From: Caballeronia sp. GAFFF1
GTDB taxonomy: Bacteria > Pseudomonadota > Gammaproteobacteria > Burkholderiales > Burkholderiaceae
Direction of reading: 5' to 3'
Assembly: GCF_023630705.1 (NCBI RefSeq)
Contig: NZ_JALQEM010000019.1
Location: forward strand, 124,001-188,000
DNA: 64,000 bases
Part shown: one piece after another, positions 7,606 to 18,529 of the stretch
How positions within the stretch are numbered: position 1 is the stretch's first letter
Layout: the number at the start of each line of letters is the position of its first letter
Program-made: the position numbers and the translations under genes
Notes under the pieces: model-generated
Databases searched by the model: none
What the model saw: only the letters and a program-made list of their open reading frames with translations
Told to the model about the DNA's origin: nothing

Positions 7606-8973
7606 TCAGAATTCGTCGGACAGACGCGGCTGCACGTCGGCAAGAACGACATCCGCCGAGCCTTGCGCAAGGTGAACCGTGAGCGCGCGCTTGGGCTTGA
7701 GCGCGTTCGGCGCGCGCAGCGCCCGGCCCGTCTGCGTGTCGATGAGCGCGGCATACCCGCGTTCGAGCGTGCGCTGCGGGCTGAGCACCTGCAAGCGCGC
7801 CGCCAGCTCCGACACGCACGCTTTCTCGCGCTCGCGACGGCGCTCGTTCGCGCCTTTCATGCGCTGCGCGAGCCGCAGCACATGCTCGGCTTGCGCGGAG
7901 ACATCCGGCCGCCTGCGCTCGAAGCGATACCGCAGGAGCGCGAAGTGCGCGCGGGCATCGCGCGCGGGCCGCGCGCCGGCTGTTGCGAGACGGCTCGCGA
8001 GTTGCCGCAGATGCACGCGCTGCCGCGCGAGGCGCTCGGCAGGACTCACGAGCCTGCGCGCGAGCCAGTCGAGTTGCTGCGCGCGACGCTCCATCGTGCG
8101 TCCGAAGGCGCGAGCGAGCGCCGCATGACGATGATCGAGCTCGCGCAGCAACAGCACGCGCTGCGGACTGACGAGTTCGGCCGCGCCGGTCGGCGTCGGC
8201 GCGCGGACATCGGCGGCGAAATCGGCGATGGTGAAATCCGTCTCGTGGCCGACGCCGCTCACCACCGGCAGTTCGCTCGCCGCGATTGCACGCGCGAGCA
8301 CTTCCTCGTTGAACGCCCACAAGTCTTCGATGGACCCGCCGCCGCGGCACACGATCAGCACGTCAACTTCGCGCCGCGCGTTGGCCGCTTCGACCATCGC
8401 CGCGAGTTTGGCGCCCGCACCCGTGCCCTGCACCGGCCCCGGATACACGATCACCGGCACGTGCGGCGCGCGGCGCGCGAGCGTCGTCAGCACGTCGCGC
8501 AACGCGGCGGCTTGCAAAGACGTGACGATGCCGATGCCGCGCGGATGCGTCGGCAGCGCGCGCTTGCGCTCGGCGGCGAAGAGGCCTTCGCTCTCCAGTT
8601 GCGCCTTGAGCCGCAGAAAGGCTTCGAACAGGCGCCCCTGCCCCGTGCGCCGCACCGCTTCGACGCTCAATTGCAATTCGCCGCGCGGCTCGTACAGGGT
8701 GACGAGCGCGCGCACTTCGATCTTGTCGCCTTCGCGCGGCACGAACTCGGCGTACTGCGCGCGGCTTCGGAACATCACGCAGCGCATCTGCGCGTTGGCG
8801 TCCTTGATCGAAAAGTACCAGTGGCCGCTCGCGGCGCGCGTGAAGTTCGACACTTCGCCCGATACCCAGACGAGCGGAAACGACCGCTCCAGCATCGTGC
8901 CGATCGCACGGTTGAGCACGGAAACGGGGATGACGGCGTCACCGCCTGGCGTCGGCAAGGATTCGGGAGTCAT
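7606..8973 (-). CDS. xseA: Exodeoxyribonuclease VII large subunit
   Basis: The product is 455 aa from the ATG at 8973 (MTPESLP); a longer open frame upstream to 9363 is low-complexity and not part of the family. The N-terminal OB-fold ([24 protein letters not shown]) binds DNA. The catalytic core has [15 protein letters not shown], the Arg/Gly/Gly/Gly-S motif [11 protein letters not shown], and [25 protein letters not shown] coiled-coil C-terminal region anchors the small subunit XseB, which is not in this window. It degrades single-stranded DNA to oligonucleotides during mismatch and recombination repair. Confidence 0.95.
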   Translation of the reverse strand: MTPESLPTPGGDAVIPVSVLNRAIGTMLERSFPLVWVSGEVSNFTRAASGHWYFSIKDANAQMRCVMFRSRAQYAEFVPREGDKIEVRALVTLYEPRGELQLSVEAVRRTGQGRLFEAFLRLKAQLESEGLFAAERKRALPTHPRGIGIVTSLQAAALRDVLTTLARRAPHVPVIVYPGPVQGTGAGAKLAAMVEAANARREVDVLIVCRGGGSIEDLWAFNEEVLARAIAASELPVVSGVGHETDFTIADFAADVRAPTPTGAAELVSPQRVLLLRELDHRHAALARAFGRTMERRAQQLDWLARRLVSPAERLARQRVHLRQLASRLATAGARPARDARAHFALLRYRFERRRPDVSAQAEHVLRLAQRMKGANERRREREKACVSELAARLQVLSPQRTLERGYAALIDTQTGRALRAPNALKPKRALTVHLAQGSADVVLADVQPRLSDEF

Positions 8974-9463
8974 GGTTCGGATCGGATGAAAGGCGCGTCG
9001 CCCGGCGCGGTCCGCCTGGCAAGGCCCCGCCAGTGTAGCAAGTGTCCACACAGAAGAAGTTACCGATGCCGCCTCCGCGCGCCCGTCGGACGCCCGCGAG
9101 TTCGTAGCAAGTCCTTGATTCGACGTGTCTTCTTGCAGCAAGCAAGGCGATTTCCCGAAGCAACTCTTTCCTGAAGCGGATTTCGCCTTTTTGAACGCCA
9201 CGTTCTTCACAGAGTTATCCACAGTTTGTATCCGCGCCGCGAACGGCCGCGCCGACTGGCGAAGAGCGCGTTCGCGCGCTAGAGTGCCGGGTCGTGCACC
9301 GGCTCGCGCGGTTCCGAGGTCGCTTTGGACCTTTGAACGCGCACCGCCGGTCGAACCGTTCAACGCCTACCGAAAAAGAAGGAGTTGCCGTTGCGCGCCC
9401 TGCCGTACCCGACATCGTTCCCGCGTTACTGCGCATTGAATGCCGTCCGCGCGAAGGCGGTCC
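8974..9463. other. 490-bp non-coding region between divergent xseA and lpxK
   Basis: No convincing gene is visible on either strand; the frames present are Arg/Ala-rich shadows. The region must hold the promoters of xseA (minus) and the lpxK operon (plus). It contains one perfect DnaA-box 9-mer, TTATCCACA at 9214-9222, and a weaker inverted box-like TGTGGACAC near 9042. Confidence 0.6.
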
Positions 9464-10480
9464 ATGTCTGACTTCAAGCCGCCGATCGAAAACTTCTTCG
9501 CCCGCGAATGGCGTCGGCGCGGCGGCGTCGCGTGGGCGCTGACGCCCCTTGCGTGCGTTTTCGGCGCGATCGCCGCGACGCGCCGCGCGCTCTTCGACGT
9601 GGGCTGGATGAAGCGCGTCGATGTCGGCGTGCCGGTGGTGGTCGTCGGCAACGTGACCGTCGGCGGCACGGGCAAGACGCCGACCGTCATCGCGCTCGTC
9701 GAGGCGCTGCGCGCGGCGGGCTTCCAGCCGGGCGTCGTATCGCGCGGATACGGCGCGAAGGTCGCCGAGCCGACGAGCGTCACGCCCGCGAGCATCGCCG
9801 CGCAGGTCGGCGACGAGCCGCTTTTGATCGCGCGCCGCACGCATGCGCCCGTGTTCGTCTGTCCGGACCGCGTCGCCGCCGCGCGCGCTTTGCTCAACGC
9901 GCATCCGAATGTCGACGTGATCGTGAGCGACGACGGCCTGCAGCACTATCGCCTCGCGCGCGTGTTCGAACTCGTCGTGTTCGACGACCGGCTCGGCGGC
10001 AACGGCTTCCTGCTGCCCGCGGGTCCGCTGCGTGAGCCGATGTCGCGTCATCGCGATGCCACGCTCGTCAACAGTCCTTACGACCGCACGCTGCCGCCGT
10101 GGCCGAACACCTTTGCGCTCGATCTCGAACCCGGCGACGCGTGGCTGCTCGACGATCCCTCGGTGCGCCGGCCGCTTGCGCAGTTCGCCGGCGAGAAAGT
10201 GGTCGCGGCGGCGGGCATCGGCTCGCCCGAGCGCTTTTTCGCGACGCTGCGCGCGGCGGGCATCGCGCCGACGACGCGCGCCTTCCCCGATCACTACGCG
10301 TACCGCGAGAATCCGTTCGCCTCGGTCGAAGCCGACGCGATCCTGATCACGGAAAAGGATGCAGTAAAATTCGGAGCCTGGCGCGACGCGCGCATCTGGG
10401 TGGTTCCCGTGCAAGCCGTGCTCAGCCCTCGCCTCATCGCTCTCGTTGTGGAGAAACTCCGTGGACGCACGTCTGCTTGA
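9464..10480 (+). CDS. lpxK: Tetraacyldisaccharide 4'-kinase (lipid A synthesis)
   Basis: The product is 338 aa from the ATG at 9464 (MSDFKPP). A single N-terminal membrane segment ([17 protein letters not shown]) is followed by the P-loop [13 protein letters not shown], then [20 protein letters not shown] and the C-terminal ITEKDAVKF motif, all diagnostic of LpxK. It phosphorylates the 4' position of the lipid A disaccharide at the cytoplasmic face of the inner membrane. It overlaps the next gene by 20 bp and is followed by kdsB, so both lipid A and KDO steps are in one operon. Confidence 0.96.
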   Translation: MSDFKPPIENFFAREWRRRGGVAWALTPLACVFGAIAATRRALFDVGWMKRVDVGVPVVVVGNVTVGGTGKTPTVIALVEALRAAGFQPGVVSRGYGAKVAEPTSVTPASIAAQVGDEPLLIARRTHAPVFVCPDRVAAARALLNAHPNVDVIVSDDGLQHYRLARVFELVVFDDRLGGNGFLLPAGPLREPMSRHRDATLVNSPYDRTLPPWPNTFALDLEPGDAWLLDDPSVRRPLAQFAGEKVVAAAGIGSPERFFATLRAAGIAPTTRAFPDHYAYRENPFASVEADAILITEKDAVKFGAWRDARIWVVPVQAVLSPRLIALVVEKLRGRTSA

Positions 10481-10667
10481 AATCCTCGTCTGCCCTATCT
10501 GCAAGGGCCCGCTCAACTACGACCGCGCGGCACAGGAGCTCGTCTGCAACGCGGACAAACTCGCGTATCCCATTCGCGACGGCATTCCGGTAATGCTCGT
10601 GGACGAAGCGCGGCAGACGGTCGAAGGCACGCCCGTCACGCCGCTCAAGCCTGTCGGCGACCTCTGA
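10461..10667 (+). CDS. Trm112 family protein (YcaR-like)
   Basis: This 68 aa protein uses a GTG start at 10461, with GGAG 7 nt upstream inside lpxK. It contains the zinc-ribbon-like CPICKGPL at the N-terminus and the [16 protein letters not shown] block conserved in Trm112/YcaR proteins. Only two of the usual Cys plus one later Cys (LVCN) remain. In eukaryotes Trm112 activates methyltransferases; the bacterial role is not settled. It is conserved between lpxK and kdsB in proteobacteria and translationally coupled to lpxK here. Confidence 0.9.
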   Translation: MDARLLEILVCPICKGPLNYDRAAQELVCNADKLAYPIRDGIPVMLVDEARQTVEGTPVTPLKPVGDL

Positions 10668-10677
10668 AGTCATCGTC

Positions 10678-11469
10678 ATGTCCGTGCCGTTCATCGCCGT
10701 CATTCCCGCGCGACTCGCGTCCACGCGGCTGCCGAACAAGCCGCTCGCCGATCTCGGCGGCAAACCGATGGTCGTGCGCGTCGCCGAGCGGGCGCGCGAG
10801 TCGGGCGCGAGTCACGTGCTCGTCGCGACGGACTCCCATCTCGTCGTCGAAGCGGCGCGCGATCACGGCATCGAAGTGATGCTCACGCGCGCCGATCACC
10901 CGACCGGCACAGACCGCCTCGCCGAAGTCGCCACGCGCCTGAACTGGAGCGACGAGACCATCGTCGTGAACGTTCAGGGCGACGAACCGCTGATCGACCC
11001 GCAACTCGTGCGCAATGTCGCCACGCATCTCTCCGCTCACGGCGAATGCGCGATCGCGACGGCCGCGCATCCGATCCACGATCCCGCCGACGTCTTCAAT
11101 CCGAACGTGGTGAAGGTCGCGCTGGATGCGAAAAGCGTCGCGCTCTACTTTTCTCGCGCACCGATTCCGTGGTCGCGCGATGCGTGGCAGCCGCACTGGC
11201 CCGACGTCGCCGCGCTGTCCGCGCTGCCCGCCGTGCCGGACAACGTGCTCCGGCATATCGGCCTCTACGCCTATCGCGCGAAGTTTCTCCGCGACTTCCC
11301 GAAGCTCGCTCAGGCGCCCCTCGAAGCGGCCGAAGCCCTCGAACAGCTGCGCGCGCTGTGGCACGGCGAGCGTATCGCGGTGCTTGTCACGCAAGACGCG
11401 CCGCCGCCCGGCGTCGATACGCCCGCGGACCTCGCGCGCGTGCAGGCGCTTTTCCCGCGCGCGAACTGA
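10678..11469 (+). CDS. kdsB: 3-deoxy-manno-octulosonate cytidylyltransferase (CMP-KDO synthetase)
   Basis: The product is 263 aa, starting 10 bp after the Trm112 stop. The nucleotidyltransferase signature [23 protein letters not shown] is complete. [12 protein letters not shown], the NVQGDEPLI metal-binding motif, the [12 protein letters not shown] region and [15 protein letters not shown] follow in family order. It activates KDO with CTP for transfer to lipid A in the cytoplasm. It is the third gene of the lpxK operon. Confidence 0.97.
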   Translation: MSVPFIAVIPARLASTRLPNKPLADLGGKPMVVRVAERARESGASHVLVATDSHLVVEAARDHGIEVMLTRADHPTGTDRLAEVATRLNWSDETIVVNVQGDEPLIDPQLVRNVATHLSAHGECAIATAAHPIHDPADVFNPNVVKVALDAKSVALYFSRAPIPWSRDAWQPHWPDVAALSALPAVPDNVLRHIGLYAYRAKFLRDFPKLAQAPLEAAEALEQLRALWHGERIAVLVTQDAPPPGVDTPADLARVQALFPRAN

Positions 11470-11576
11470 AAGCATCGCGCAACCGGTGTATACCCCGCCA
11501 AACGCCCGCGCGACGGGCGTCTTAGCGGTTTCCATAATCGCTATCAGGGCCGCGATCGTAATGAGGCGTGGCATAA

Positions 11577-12419
<843 letters not shown>

Positions 12420-12437
12420 GCAGCCGGTCACCCAAGA

Positions 12438-12465
12438 AACCCGCTCCGAACGAGCGGGTTTTTTT
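12438..12465 (+). terminator. Rho-independent terminator after adk
   Basis: A 9-bp perfect stem (12438-12446 with 12452-12460, 5-nt loop) is followed by at least seven T. Confidence 0.92.
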
Positions 12466-12539
12466 ATGCGCGCTCGCGGCAACGCGTTGGCTACAATCGA
12501 CGCGTCGCCCGCGAGGGCCACACTACAAGGAGAAGACAC

Positions 12540-13298
12540 ATGGAGATGAAAGACAACGTCGTGTTGATTACGGGCGGCGCGTCGGGTCTGGGCGCGGCGA
12601 CCGCGCGCGTCGTCGCGGGCAATGGCGGCAAGCCCGTGATCGCCGACATGAACGAAGCCGCGGGCGAAGCGCTTGCGCGTGAGTTGTCCGGCGTGTTCGT
12701 GAAGTGCGACGTGAGCCGCGAAGAAGACGGACAACGCGCCGTCGATGCCGCGACGAAGCTCGGCACGCTGCGCGGCCTCGTGAACTGCGCGGGCATCGCG
12801 CCGGCATCGAAGACGGTCGGGCGCGACGGCCCGCACCCGCTCGACCTTTTCAGCAAGGTCGTCGCGGTCAATCTGATCGGCACGTTCAACATGATCCGGC
12901 TCGCGGCCAACGTGATGTCGAAGAACGAGCCGAACGGCGCGGGCGAACGCGGCGTGATCGTGAATACGGCGTCGGTCGCGGCATTCGACGGGCAAATCGG
13001 GCAGGCGGCGTATGCGGCATCGAAAAGCGGCGTTGTAGGCATGACCCTGCCGATCGCACGCGATCTCGCGCGCAGCGGCATTCGCGTGATGACGATTGCG
13101 CCGGGCATCTTCGAAACGCCGATGCTGCTCGGCATGCCGCCCGACGTGCAGACGGCGCTCGGAGCGATGGTGCCGTTCCCTTCCCGCTTCGGCAAGCCGG
13201 ACGAATTCGCGATGCTGGTCAAGCAGATCTTCGACAACCCGATGCTCAACGGCGAAGTGATCCGCCTCGACGGCGCGATCCGCATGCAGCCGAAATAA
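12540..13298 (+). CDS. SDR-family 3-hydroxyacyl-CoA dehydrogenase-like (HSD17B10 type)
   Basis: The 252 aa short-chain dehydrogenase has the NAD-binding TGGASGLG near residue 12, NCAGIAP, the catalytic Ser in [14 protein letters not shown], and the YAASK Tyr/Lys pair. The [27 protein letters not shown] and PGIFETPML blocks are those of type II 3-hydroxyacyl-CoA dehydrogenase/HSD17B10 proteins, which oxidise short-chain 3-hydroxyacyl-CoA in fatty-acid or branched amino-acid breakdown. A close relative lies at the right end of the window (63500-64000). It is monocistronic, with terminators before and after. The substrate is inferred. Confidence 0.88.
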   Translation: MEMKDNVVLITGGASGLGAATARVVAGNGGKPVIADMNEAAGEALARELSGVFVKCDVSREEDGQRAVDAATKLGTLRGLVNCAGIAPASKTVGRDGPHPLDLFSKVVAVNLIGTFNMIRLAANVMSKNEPNGAGERGVIVNTASVAAFDGQIGQAAYAASKSGVVGMTLPIARDLARSGIRVMTIAPGIFETPMLLGMPPDVQTALGAMVPFPSRFGKPDEFAMLVKQIFDNPMLNGEVIRLDGAIRMQPK

Positions 13299-13301
13299 GC
13301 C

Positions 13302-13327
13302 AAAACGGCGGATGAGTCCGCCGTTTT
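13302..13327. terminator. Bidirectional terminator between the SDR gene and the SirB1-family gene
   Basis: An 11-bp perfect stem (13302-13312 with 13317-13327) has A-runs and T-runs on both sides. It sits in the 40-bp gap between convergent genes. Confidence 0.88.
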
Positions 13328-13338
13328 GCGCTTGAATC

Positions 13339-14184
13339 TCAGTCTCCGTTTTCTTGCGTGCGCAGCCTCAAGTCGTGTAGCTCTGACTCGACGACCGTCG
13401 CATCCACCGCGTCGGGGCGGTCTTCCAGATAACGCTGAAGGTCTTCGAGCGCGGGCCGCAAGTAATCCAGCCGCGCGTACGCGAAGCCGCGGTCGCGCAC
13501 TTCCTCGATGCTGTCCGGCAGCGCGATCACCAGACGCTGCTGCACGGCAAGCAGACGCTGCCAACGCTCCGTCTGAAGATAGATGCTCTTGAGGTTGCGC
13601 AGCATCCGCGCGACGATTTCGCGACGCGTCGCGGGCTGCAACAGCACGCGCAACGCGCTGCCGATCGATTCGCCGACGCGCTGCACATACGGCTCCAGCA
13701 TTTCGACCATCTGCGCTTCGGAGAGCGACTGGCCGGTGGTCGGATCGAGCATGAGATCGCTGCCGGGCGTCGCGACGCGCAACAGGAAATGCCCCGGAAA
13801 CGACACGCCCTGCACCGGCAAGCCAAGCTGCTCGGCCATTTCCAGATAGATGACGGCGAGCGAAATCGGGATGCCGCGCCGACGGCGCAGCACCGCGTTC
13901 AGATAGCTGTTGTCCGGGTCGTAGTAGTCATTCAGGTTGCTGGAGAAACCCAGCTCGCGGAAGAAATAGCGATTGAGCGCCTCGACGCGCTGTTTGACAT
14001 CCGCGTCCTCGGGCATGCGACGACGCGCGCGCACCACCAGTTCGTCAAGTTCCGCGAGCACCGCCTGCATGTCGACGTCCGGATAGGCGTCCTGCGCGAG
14101 CGACAGCGCGGCCTCCGTGAGCGGAAGGCTCTCGTCGTCGGCCATGAGGGCCGAAAAATAGTCGAGGATACGCGTCGTCGTCAT
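13339..14184 (-). CDS. SirB1 family protein (transglutaminase-like core plus TPR-like tail)
   Basis: The product is 281 aa from the ATG at 14184; a TTG one codon upstream is less likely. The central block has LNRYFFRELGF, the YYDPDNSYLNAVL segment, RRGIPISLAVIYLEMAE and GVSFPGHFLLRV, typical of SirB1/YchA proteins with a transglutaminase-like fold. The usual catalytic Cys is not evident. The C-terminal 100 residues are helical and TPR-like. Biochemical function is unknown. Its ATG overlaps the murJ stop codon (TGATG), which implies translational coupling. Confidence 0.9.
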   Translation of the reverse strand: MTTTRILDYFSALMADDESLPLTEAALSLAQDAYPDVDMQAVLAELDELVVRARRRMPEDADVKQRVEALNRYFFRELGFSSNLNDYYDPDNSYLNAVLRRRRGIPISLAVIYLEMAEQLGLPVQGVSFPGHFLLRVATPGSDLMLDPTTGQSLSEAQMVEMLEPYVQRVGESIGSALRVLLQPATRREIVARMLRNLKSIYLQTERWQRLLAVQQRLVIALPDSIEEVRDRGFAYARLDYLRPALEDLQRYLEDRPDAVDATVVESELHDLRLRTQENGD

Positions 14185-15734
14185 CAATGCGCTCGTCTCT
14201 TGAAGTAAGCGTATTTGAAGCCCATTGCGGAAAGCATACCGAAATACAGTCCCGCGAACACAACCAGGCTAGCTCCGAGCAGCATGATTCGTGCGAAGGG
14301 TGTCGCGCGCATGGCGATCCAGTCGAAATTGGCCGACACCCAGTGCATCGCGCCTGCGAGCACGAGACACGCGCCGATCAACTGCACGAAAAAGCGAGTC
14401 CAGCCCGCCGACGGCTGATAGATCCCGCGACGGCGCAGTCCGATGAAAAGCAGCAGCGCGTTGGCGAGCGCGCCGAGGCCGATGGAAAGCGTCAGCCCCG
14501 CGTGCGAGAAAATCGGCACGAAGATGTAGTTGCTCACCTGCGTCATGATCAGCACGCCGACGGCGATCTTCACCGGCGTCTTGATGTCCTGCTTCGCGTA
14601 GAAACCAGGCGCGAGAATCTTGATGAGAATCAGCCCGACAAGGCCGATGCCGTACGCCGACAGCGCGCGGCCGACCATCACGACCGAATGACCGTCGAAC
14701 TTGCCGTAGTGAAAAAGCGTCGCGGTGAGCGGCTCGGCGAAGAAGAAAAGCGCGACCGCGCTCGGCGCGGCCAGCAGGAACGTGATGCGCAATCCCCAGT
14801 CGAGGAGCGCGGAATATTCGTCGGCGTTGGCGTCGACGTGCGCTTTCGACAGGCTCGGCAGCAGGATCGTGCCGAGCGCCGCGCCGAGCAGCGCGGTCGG
14901 GAATTCCATCAGCCGGTCGGCGTAGTTGATCCACGACACCGCGCCCTGCCCGATATTCGACGCGATATTCGTGTTGATGATGAGGCTCAGTTGCCCGACC
15001 GACACCGCGAACGTCGCGGGCACCATCTTCGCGAGCACGCGCTTGACGCCCGGATGCGCGAGCGCGCGCCGGAAGTTCAGGCCGACAGCCGGCATCATGT
15101 CGATCTTCTTCAAGCCGGGCAGTTGCACGAGGAATTGCAGCAGACCGCCCGCGATCACCGCGTAGGCGAGCGCGTACACCGGCACTTTCATGTGCGGCGC
15201 GACGAACACCGCCGCGAAGATGAACGCCACGTTCAGCAGCACCGGCGCGAACGCGGGCAGCGAGAACTGCTTGTACGTGTTGAGCACGCCCGAGGCGAGC
15301 GTCGTCATCGAAATGAAGATGATGTACGGGAACATGATCCGCGTCATCTCCACGGCGAGGCCGTACGCCGCGCCGTCGTGCCTGAGCCCCGACGCGACCG
15401 CGAACACGACCCAGCCCGCGCCCGCCATGCCGGCGAGCGACAGCACGACGAGGCCCCAGCTCAGCACGGTCGACATGGCATCCACGAGCGCCTTGGTCGG
15501 ATCGTGACCCTTGCTGTTCTTGAACTCGGCGAGGATGGGCACGAACGCCTGGGCGAACGCGCCTTCCGCGGACAAACGCCGCAGCAGGTTCGGAATGCGG
15601 AACGCGACGTAAAACGCGTCGGTGTAGAGACTGGCGCCGAAGGCTCGGGCGATCAGCGTTTCGCGGATCAGGCCGGTCACGCGCGACAGCAGCGTGAAGC
15701 CGCTGACCGTCAGGAGGGCTCGGAATAGATTCAT
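14184..15734 (-). CDS. murJ: Lipid II flippase MurJ (MviN)
   Basis: The 516 aa polytopic protein has about 14 transmembrane helices. It begins with the MurJ signature: SGFTLLSRVTGLIRETLIARAFG, then DAFYVAFRIPNLLRRLSAEGAFAQAFVPI with the Arg residues that line the central cavity. It flips lipid II across the inner membrane for peptidoglycan synthesis and is essential. It is coupled to the downstream SirB1-like gene. The rpsT promoter lies upstream in the opposite direction. Confidence 0.97.
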   Translation of the reverse strand: MNLFRALLTVSGFTLLSRVTGLIRETLIARAFGASLYTDAFYVAFRIPNLLRRLSAEGAFAQAFVPILAEFKNSKGHDPTKALVDAMSTVLSWGLVVLSLAGMAGAGWVVFAVASGLRHDGAAYGLAVEMTRIMFPYIIFISMTTLASGVLNTYKQFSLPAFAPVLLNVAFIFAAVFVAPHMKVPVYALAYAVIAGGLLQFLVQLPGLKKIDMMPAVGLNFRRALAHPGVKRVLAKMVPATFAVSVGQLSLIINTNIASNIGQGAVSWINYADRLMEFPTALLGAALGTILLPSLSKAHVDANADEYSALLDWGLRITFLLAAPSAVALFFFAEPLTATLFHYGKFDGHSVVMVGRALSAYGIGLVGLILIKILAPGFYAKQDIKTPVKIAVGVLIMTQVSNYIFVPIFSHAGLTLSIGLGALANALLLFIGLRRRGIYQPSAGWTRFFVQLIGACLVLAGAMHWVSANFDWIAMRATPFARIMLLGASLVVFAGLYFGMLSAMGFKYAYFKRRAH

Positions 15735-16179
15735 GGGGCGCTTATTATACGGGCCGAGGGTGACGCGCTCCGGTCACGCTGGCGCGCAACGCCGCGAGAA
15801 TGACGGATTGCACCAAATTCGTGGCGGCGCGGGCACGGCCTGCCGCCGACGCCGTCGCGCTTGTCATTTCTCGTCTTCGCTTGCTATAATCGCGGGTTTC
15901 GACGGCCGGTTCTGGCGAAATTGCGCCCGAAACGGAAATCCGGCGGAAGTCAGACTTGAAGCGCCGGCGTGCTTTTCGCGACTTCCGGCTCTGTCGGCAG
16001 TGTTCCAAAGGCGTCCAGCTTGGGCGTCTCAGGTTTCCGGGCGAATGGCTTAACCGTTCAATCGCTTCCCGGAATTTCAGATCAAAGGCAGCGCGCGTCG
16101 ATCACCGCTTCCGACCCGCCGGGTCAGAAGGTGAAGCCCGCTCCGACAAGTAACAGCAGAAACAGGATAAGGAACCGTC
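15735..16179. other. murJ-rpsT intergenic region with long rpsT leader
   Basis: The 445 bp between divergent murJ and rpsT hold a strong plus-strand promoter at 15861-15890. This predicts a leader of about 280 nt before the rpsT ATG at 16180. I see no convincing protein gene in the leader. Such a length leaves room for autoregulation by S20, as is known for rpsT in enterobacteria. Confidence 0.6.
15861..15890 (+). promoter_or_regulatory. Sigma-70 promoter for rpsT
   Basis: A -35 box TTGTCA at 15861-15866 and a perfect -10 box TATAAT at 15885-15890 are separated by 18 bp. Transcription should start near 15897. Confidence 0.85.
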
Positions 16180-16458
16180 ATGGCAAATACCGCACAAGCT
16201 CGCAAGCGCGCCCGTCAGGCCGCCAAGGCCAACTCGCACAACTCGGCGCTGCGCTCGAAGTTCCGCACGGCCATCAAGGCAGTTCGCAAGGCTATCGAAG
16301 CCGGCGATCAGGCCAAGGCCGCCGAAGTGTTCAAGTCGTCGGTCAAGACGATGGACATCATCGCGGACAAGAAGATCATCCACAAGAACAAGGCCGCTCG
16401 TCACAAGAGCCGCCTGGCTGCAGCCATCAAGGGTCTGCAGGCTCCCGCAGCCCAGTAA
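16180..16458 (+). CDS. rpsT: 30S ribosomal protein S20
   Basis: The 92 aa, very basic, Ala/Lys-rich helical protein starts [16 protein letters not shown], as in other S20 proteins, and ends with the conserved [14 protein letters not shown] block. It binds 16S rRNA in the small subunit. A GGA-containing Shine-Dalgarno region precedes the ATG. It is a single-gene unit with a strong promoter at 15861 and a terminator at 16546. Confidence 0.98.
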   Translation: MANTAQARKRARQAAKANSHNSALRSKFRTAIKAVRKAIEAGDQAKAAEVFKSSVKTMDIIADKKIIHKNKAARHKSRLAAAIKGLQAPAAQ

Positions 16459-16545
16459 TTCCGGCTCGTTTTCGGCGGGCGCCGCGGTTTTCAAAAATCG
16501 CGCGCTCGCCGGAACGGCTTCCTGTTTCCGCTGCGCTGTAACGAA

Positions 16546-16570
16546 AAAGCCCGCTTGCGCGGGCTTTTTT
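16546..16570 (+). terminator. Rho-independent terminator after rpsT
   Basis: A 9-bp perfect stem (16546-16554 with 16559-16567, 4-nt loop) is followed by six T. It could also serve the convergent DUF3579 gene. Confidence 0.9.
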
Positions 16571-16601
16571 GCGTCCTGCTGCCGACGTGCGGCTTTTCAG
16601 T

Positions 16602-16937
16602 CTAGCGACGCTGCTGCGTCTGCGTGCCGTGATGCGGCGGCAGTTCGCACGCCTCGGTCACCACGAGATCGTTGTCCTTCGCGAAGTTCAGCACGAAGTC
16701 GAAGGCCATCGGCTCGATGTCGCGCAGGCGCGAATCGACGATCACGACCTTGATGTCGCCGATCATGGTCGGGCGCACGTAGATGGAATATTGCAGGCGC
16801 GCGTTCGGCCCTTTTGCTTTCGGCCCGAAGCCCGACATGACACCGCACAGGCGCTCCGACCAGTCGCTCGGCCGAAACTTCCTCCCGCTCTTGGTGATGC
16901 CTTGTATGAAGTACTCGGTAGGGGATGATTCAGCCAT
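16602..16937 (-). CDS. DUF3579 domain-containing protein
   Basis: The product is 111 aa from the ATG at 16937. The sequence EYFIQGITKSGRKFRPSDWSERLCG followed by MSGFG and YSIYVRPTMIGDIKVVIVD matches the small beta-proteobacterial DUF3579 family found next to argF. No enzymatic motif or signal peptide is seen. The open frame continues upstream to 18332 as an antisense shadow of argF, which is not coding. Function unknown; the conserved position next to argF is the only hint. Confidence 0.85.
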   Translation of the reverse strand: MAESSPTEYFIQGITKSGRKFRPSDWSERLCGVMSGFGPKAKGPNARLQYSIYVRPTMIGDIKVVIVDSRLRDIEPMAFDFVLNFAKDNDLVVTEACELPPHHGTQTQQRR

Positions 16938-17405
16938 GTAGCAATACCTTTTGTCGGCCGGTGGCGGCACCGGCGAATGCACACGCTTGACGCGGCGACG
17001 GCGCCGGCCGGCACGAGCGCCGGGCGGCGCTTGGCCAGCGGTCCGAAGAGGACCGCCCGCGCCCGCGACTGGATGGCGGACTCGGCAGCACGAAGAGATC
17101 GCAAGCGCAAAAGAACACCGAGCGGACTCTTGCGAGCCAACGCCGACCATGCGCGTGAAACGGTGCTGAGCGTTACTGAGTGTTGCAGAGTTGTTGAAAC
17201 AAGCGCCGGCAATTATACCGCAGCCCCCCTGTTTCCGCAGCGCACACAGGCTCGCGCGCCTGTCTATCGGCCTTTCCGCCGCCTCGTCAAACCTCGCAAA
17301 ATCCTTTATGCTCGAACGCCAACCCACTCCCGATGGCGGCGCCGTCCGGTCGAGCGACGTCTTCCGGCAGTCGCGCACCCGGTTCGAAGCCGCTGCTTGC
17401 GTTTC
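16938..17405. other. 468-bp region between divergent DUF3579 and argF
   Basis: No supported gene is visible. A possible argF promoter reads TTGTTG (17191-17196), 17 bp, TATACC (17214-17219); this is a weak match. The first 170 bp are very GC-rich and contain inverted G/C tracts without a clear terminator. Confidence 0.4.
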
Positions 17406-18335
<930 letters not shown>

Positions 18336-18396
18336 CGCGGGCTTCTTCGCATCAACGCGCCGCCGGATTCCAGCGTTCGACGGCGCTTGTCATTTG

Positions 18397-18440
18397 GACG
18401 ACGACCGGCTCCTTTCTTCAAATCGACGCCGAGCGCGCGC
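18397..18440 (-). repeat. Decayed copy of the murB 3' end
   Basis: About 43 bp resemble 18533-18576, the last codons of murB, 136 bp away. The 16-mer GACGACGACCGGCTCC and the 11-mer ATCGACGCCGA are identical, with single-base indels between them. The copy lacks the stop codon and its frame is shifted, so it is a relic, not a gene. Confidence 0.65.
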
Positions 18441-18489
18441 GCCGATTCTCCCGAGTCGGTCGTACGAGTTGCAAAACCTGCTGGTCACA

Positions 18490-18522
18490 AAAACGCCGCC
18501 CGATGCTCAATCCGGCGGCGTT
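18490..18522 (-). terminator. Rho-independent terminator of murB
   Basis: A 9-bp perfect stem (18492-18500 with 18514-18522, 13-nt loop) leads into a T-rich run on the minus strand, right after the murB stop. Confidence 0.75.
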
Positions 18523-18529
18523 CGTTTCT

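Noticed and set aside
16977-17405. N-terminal extension of argF
   Set aside because: The residues before the ATG at 17406 are low-complexity and not part of the carbamoyltransferase family; the normal length is reached without them.
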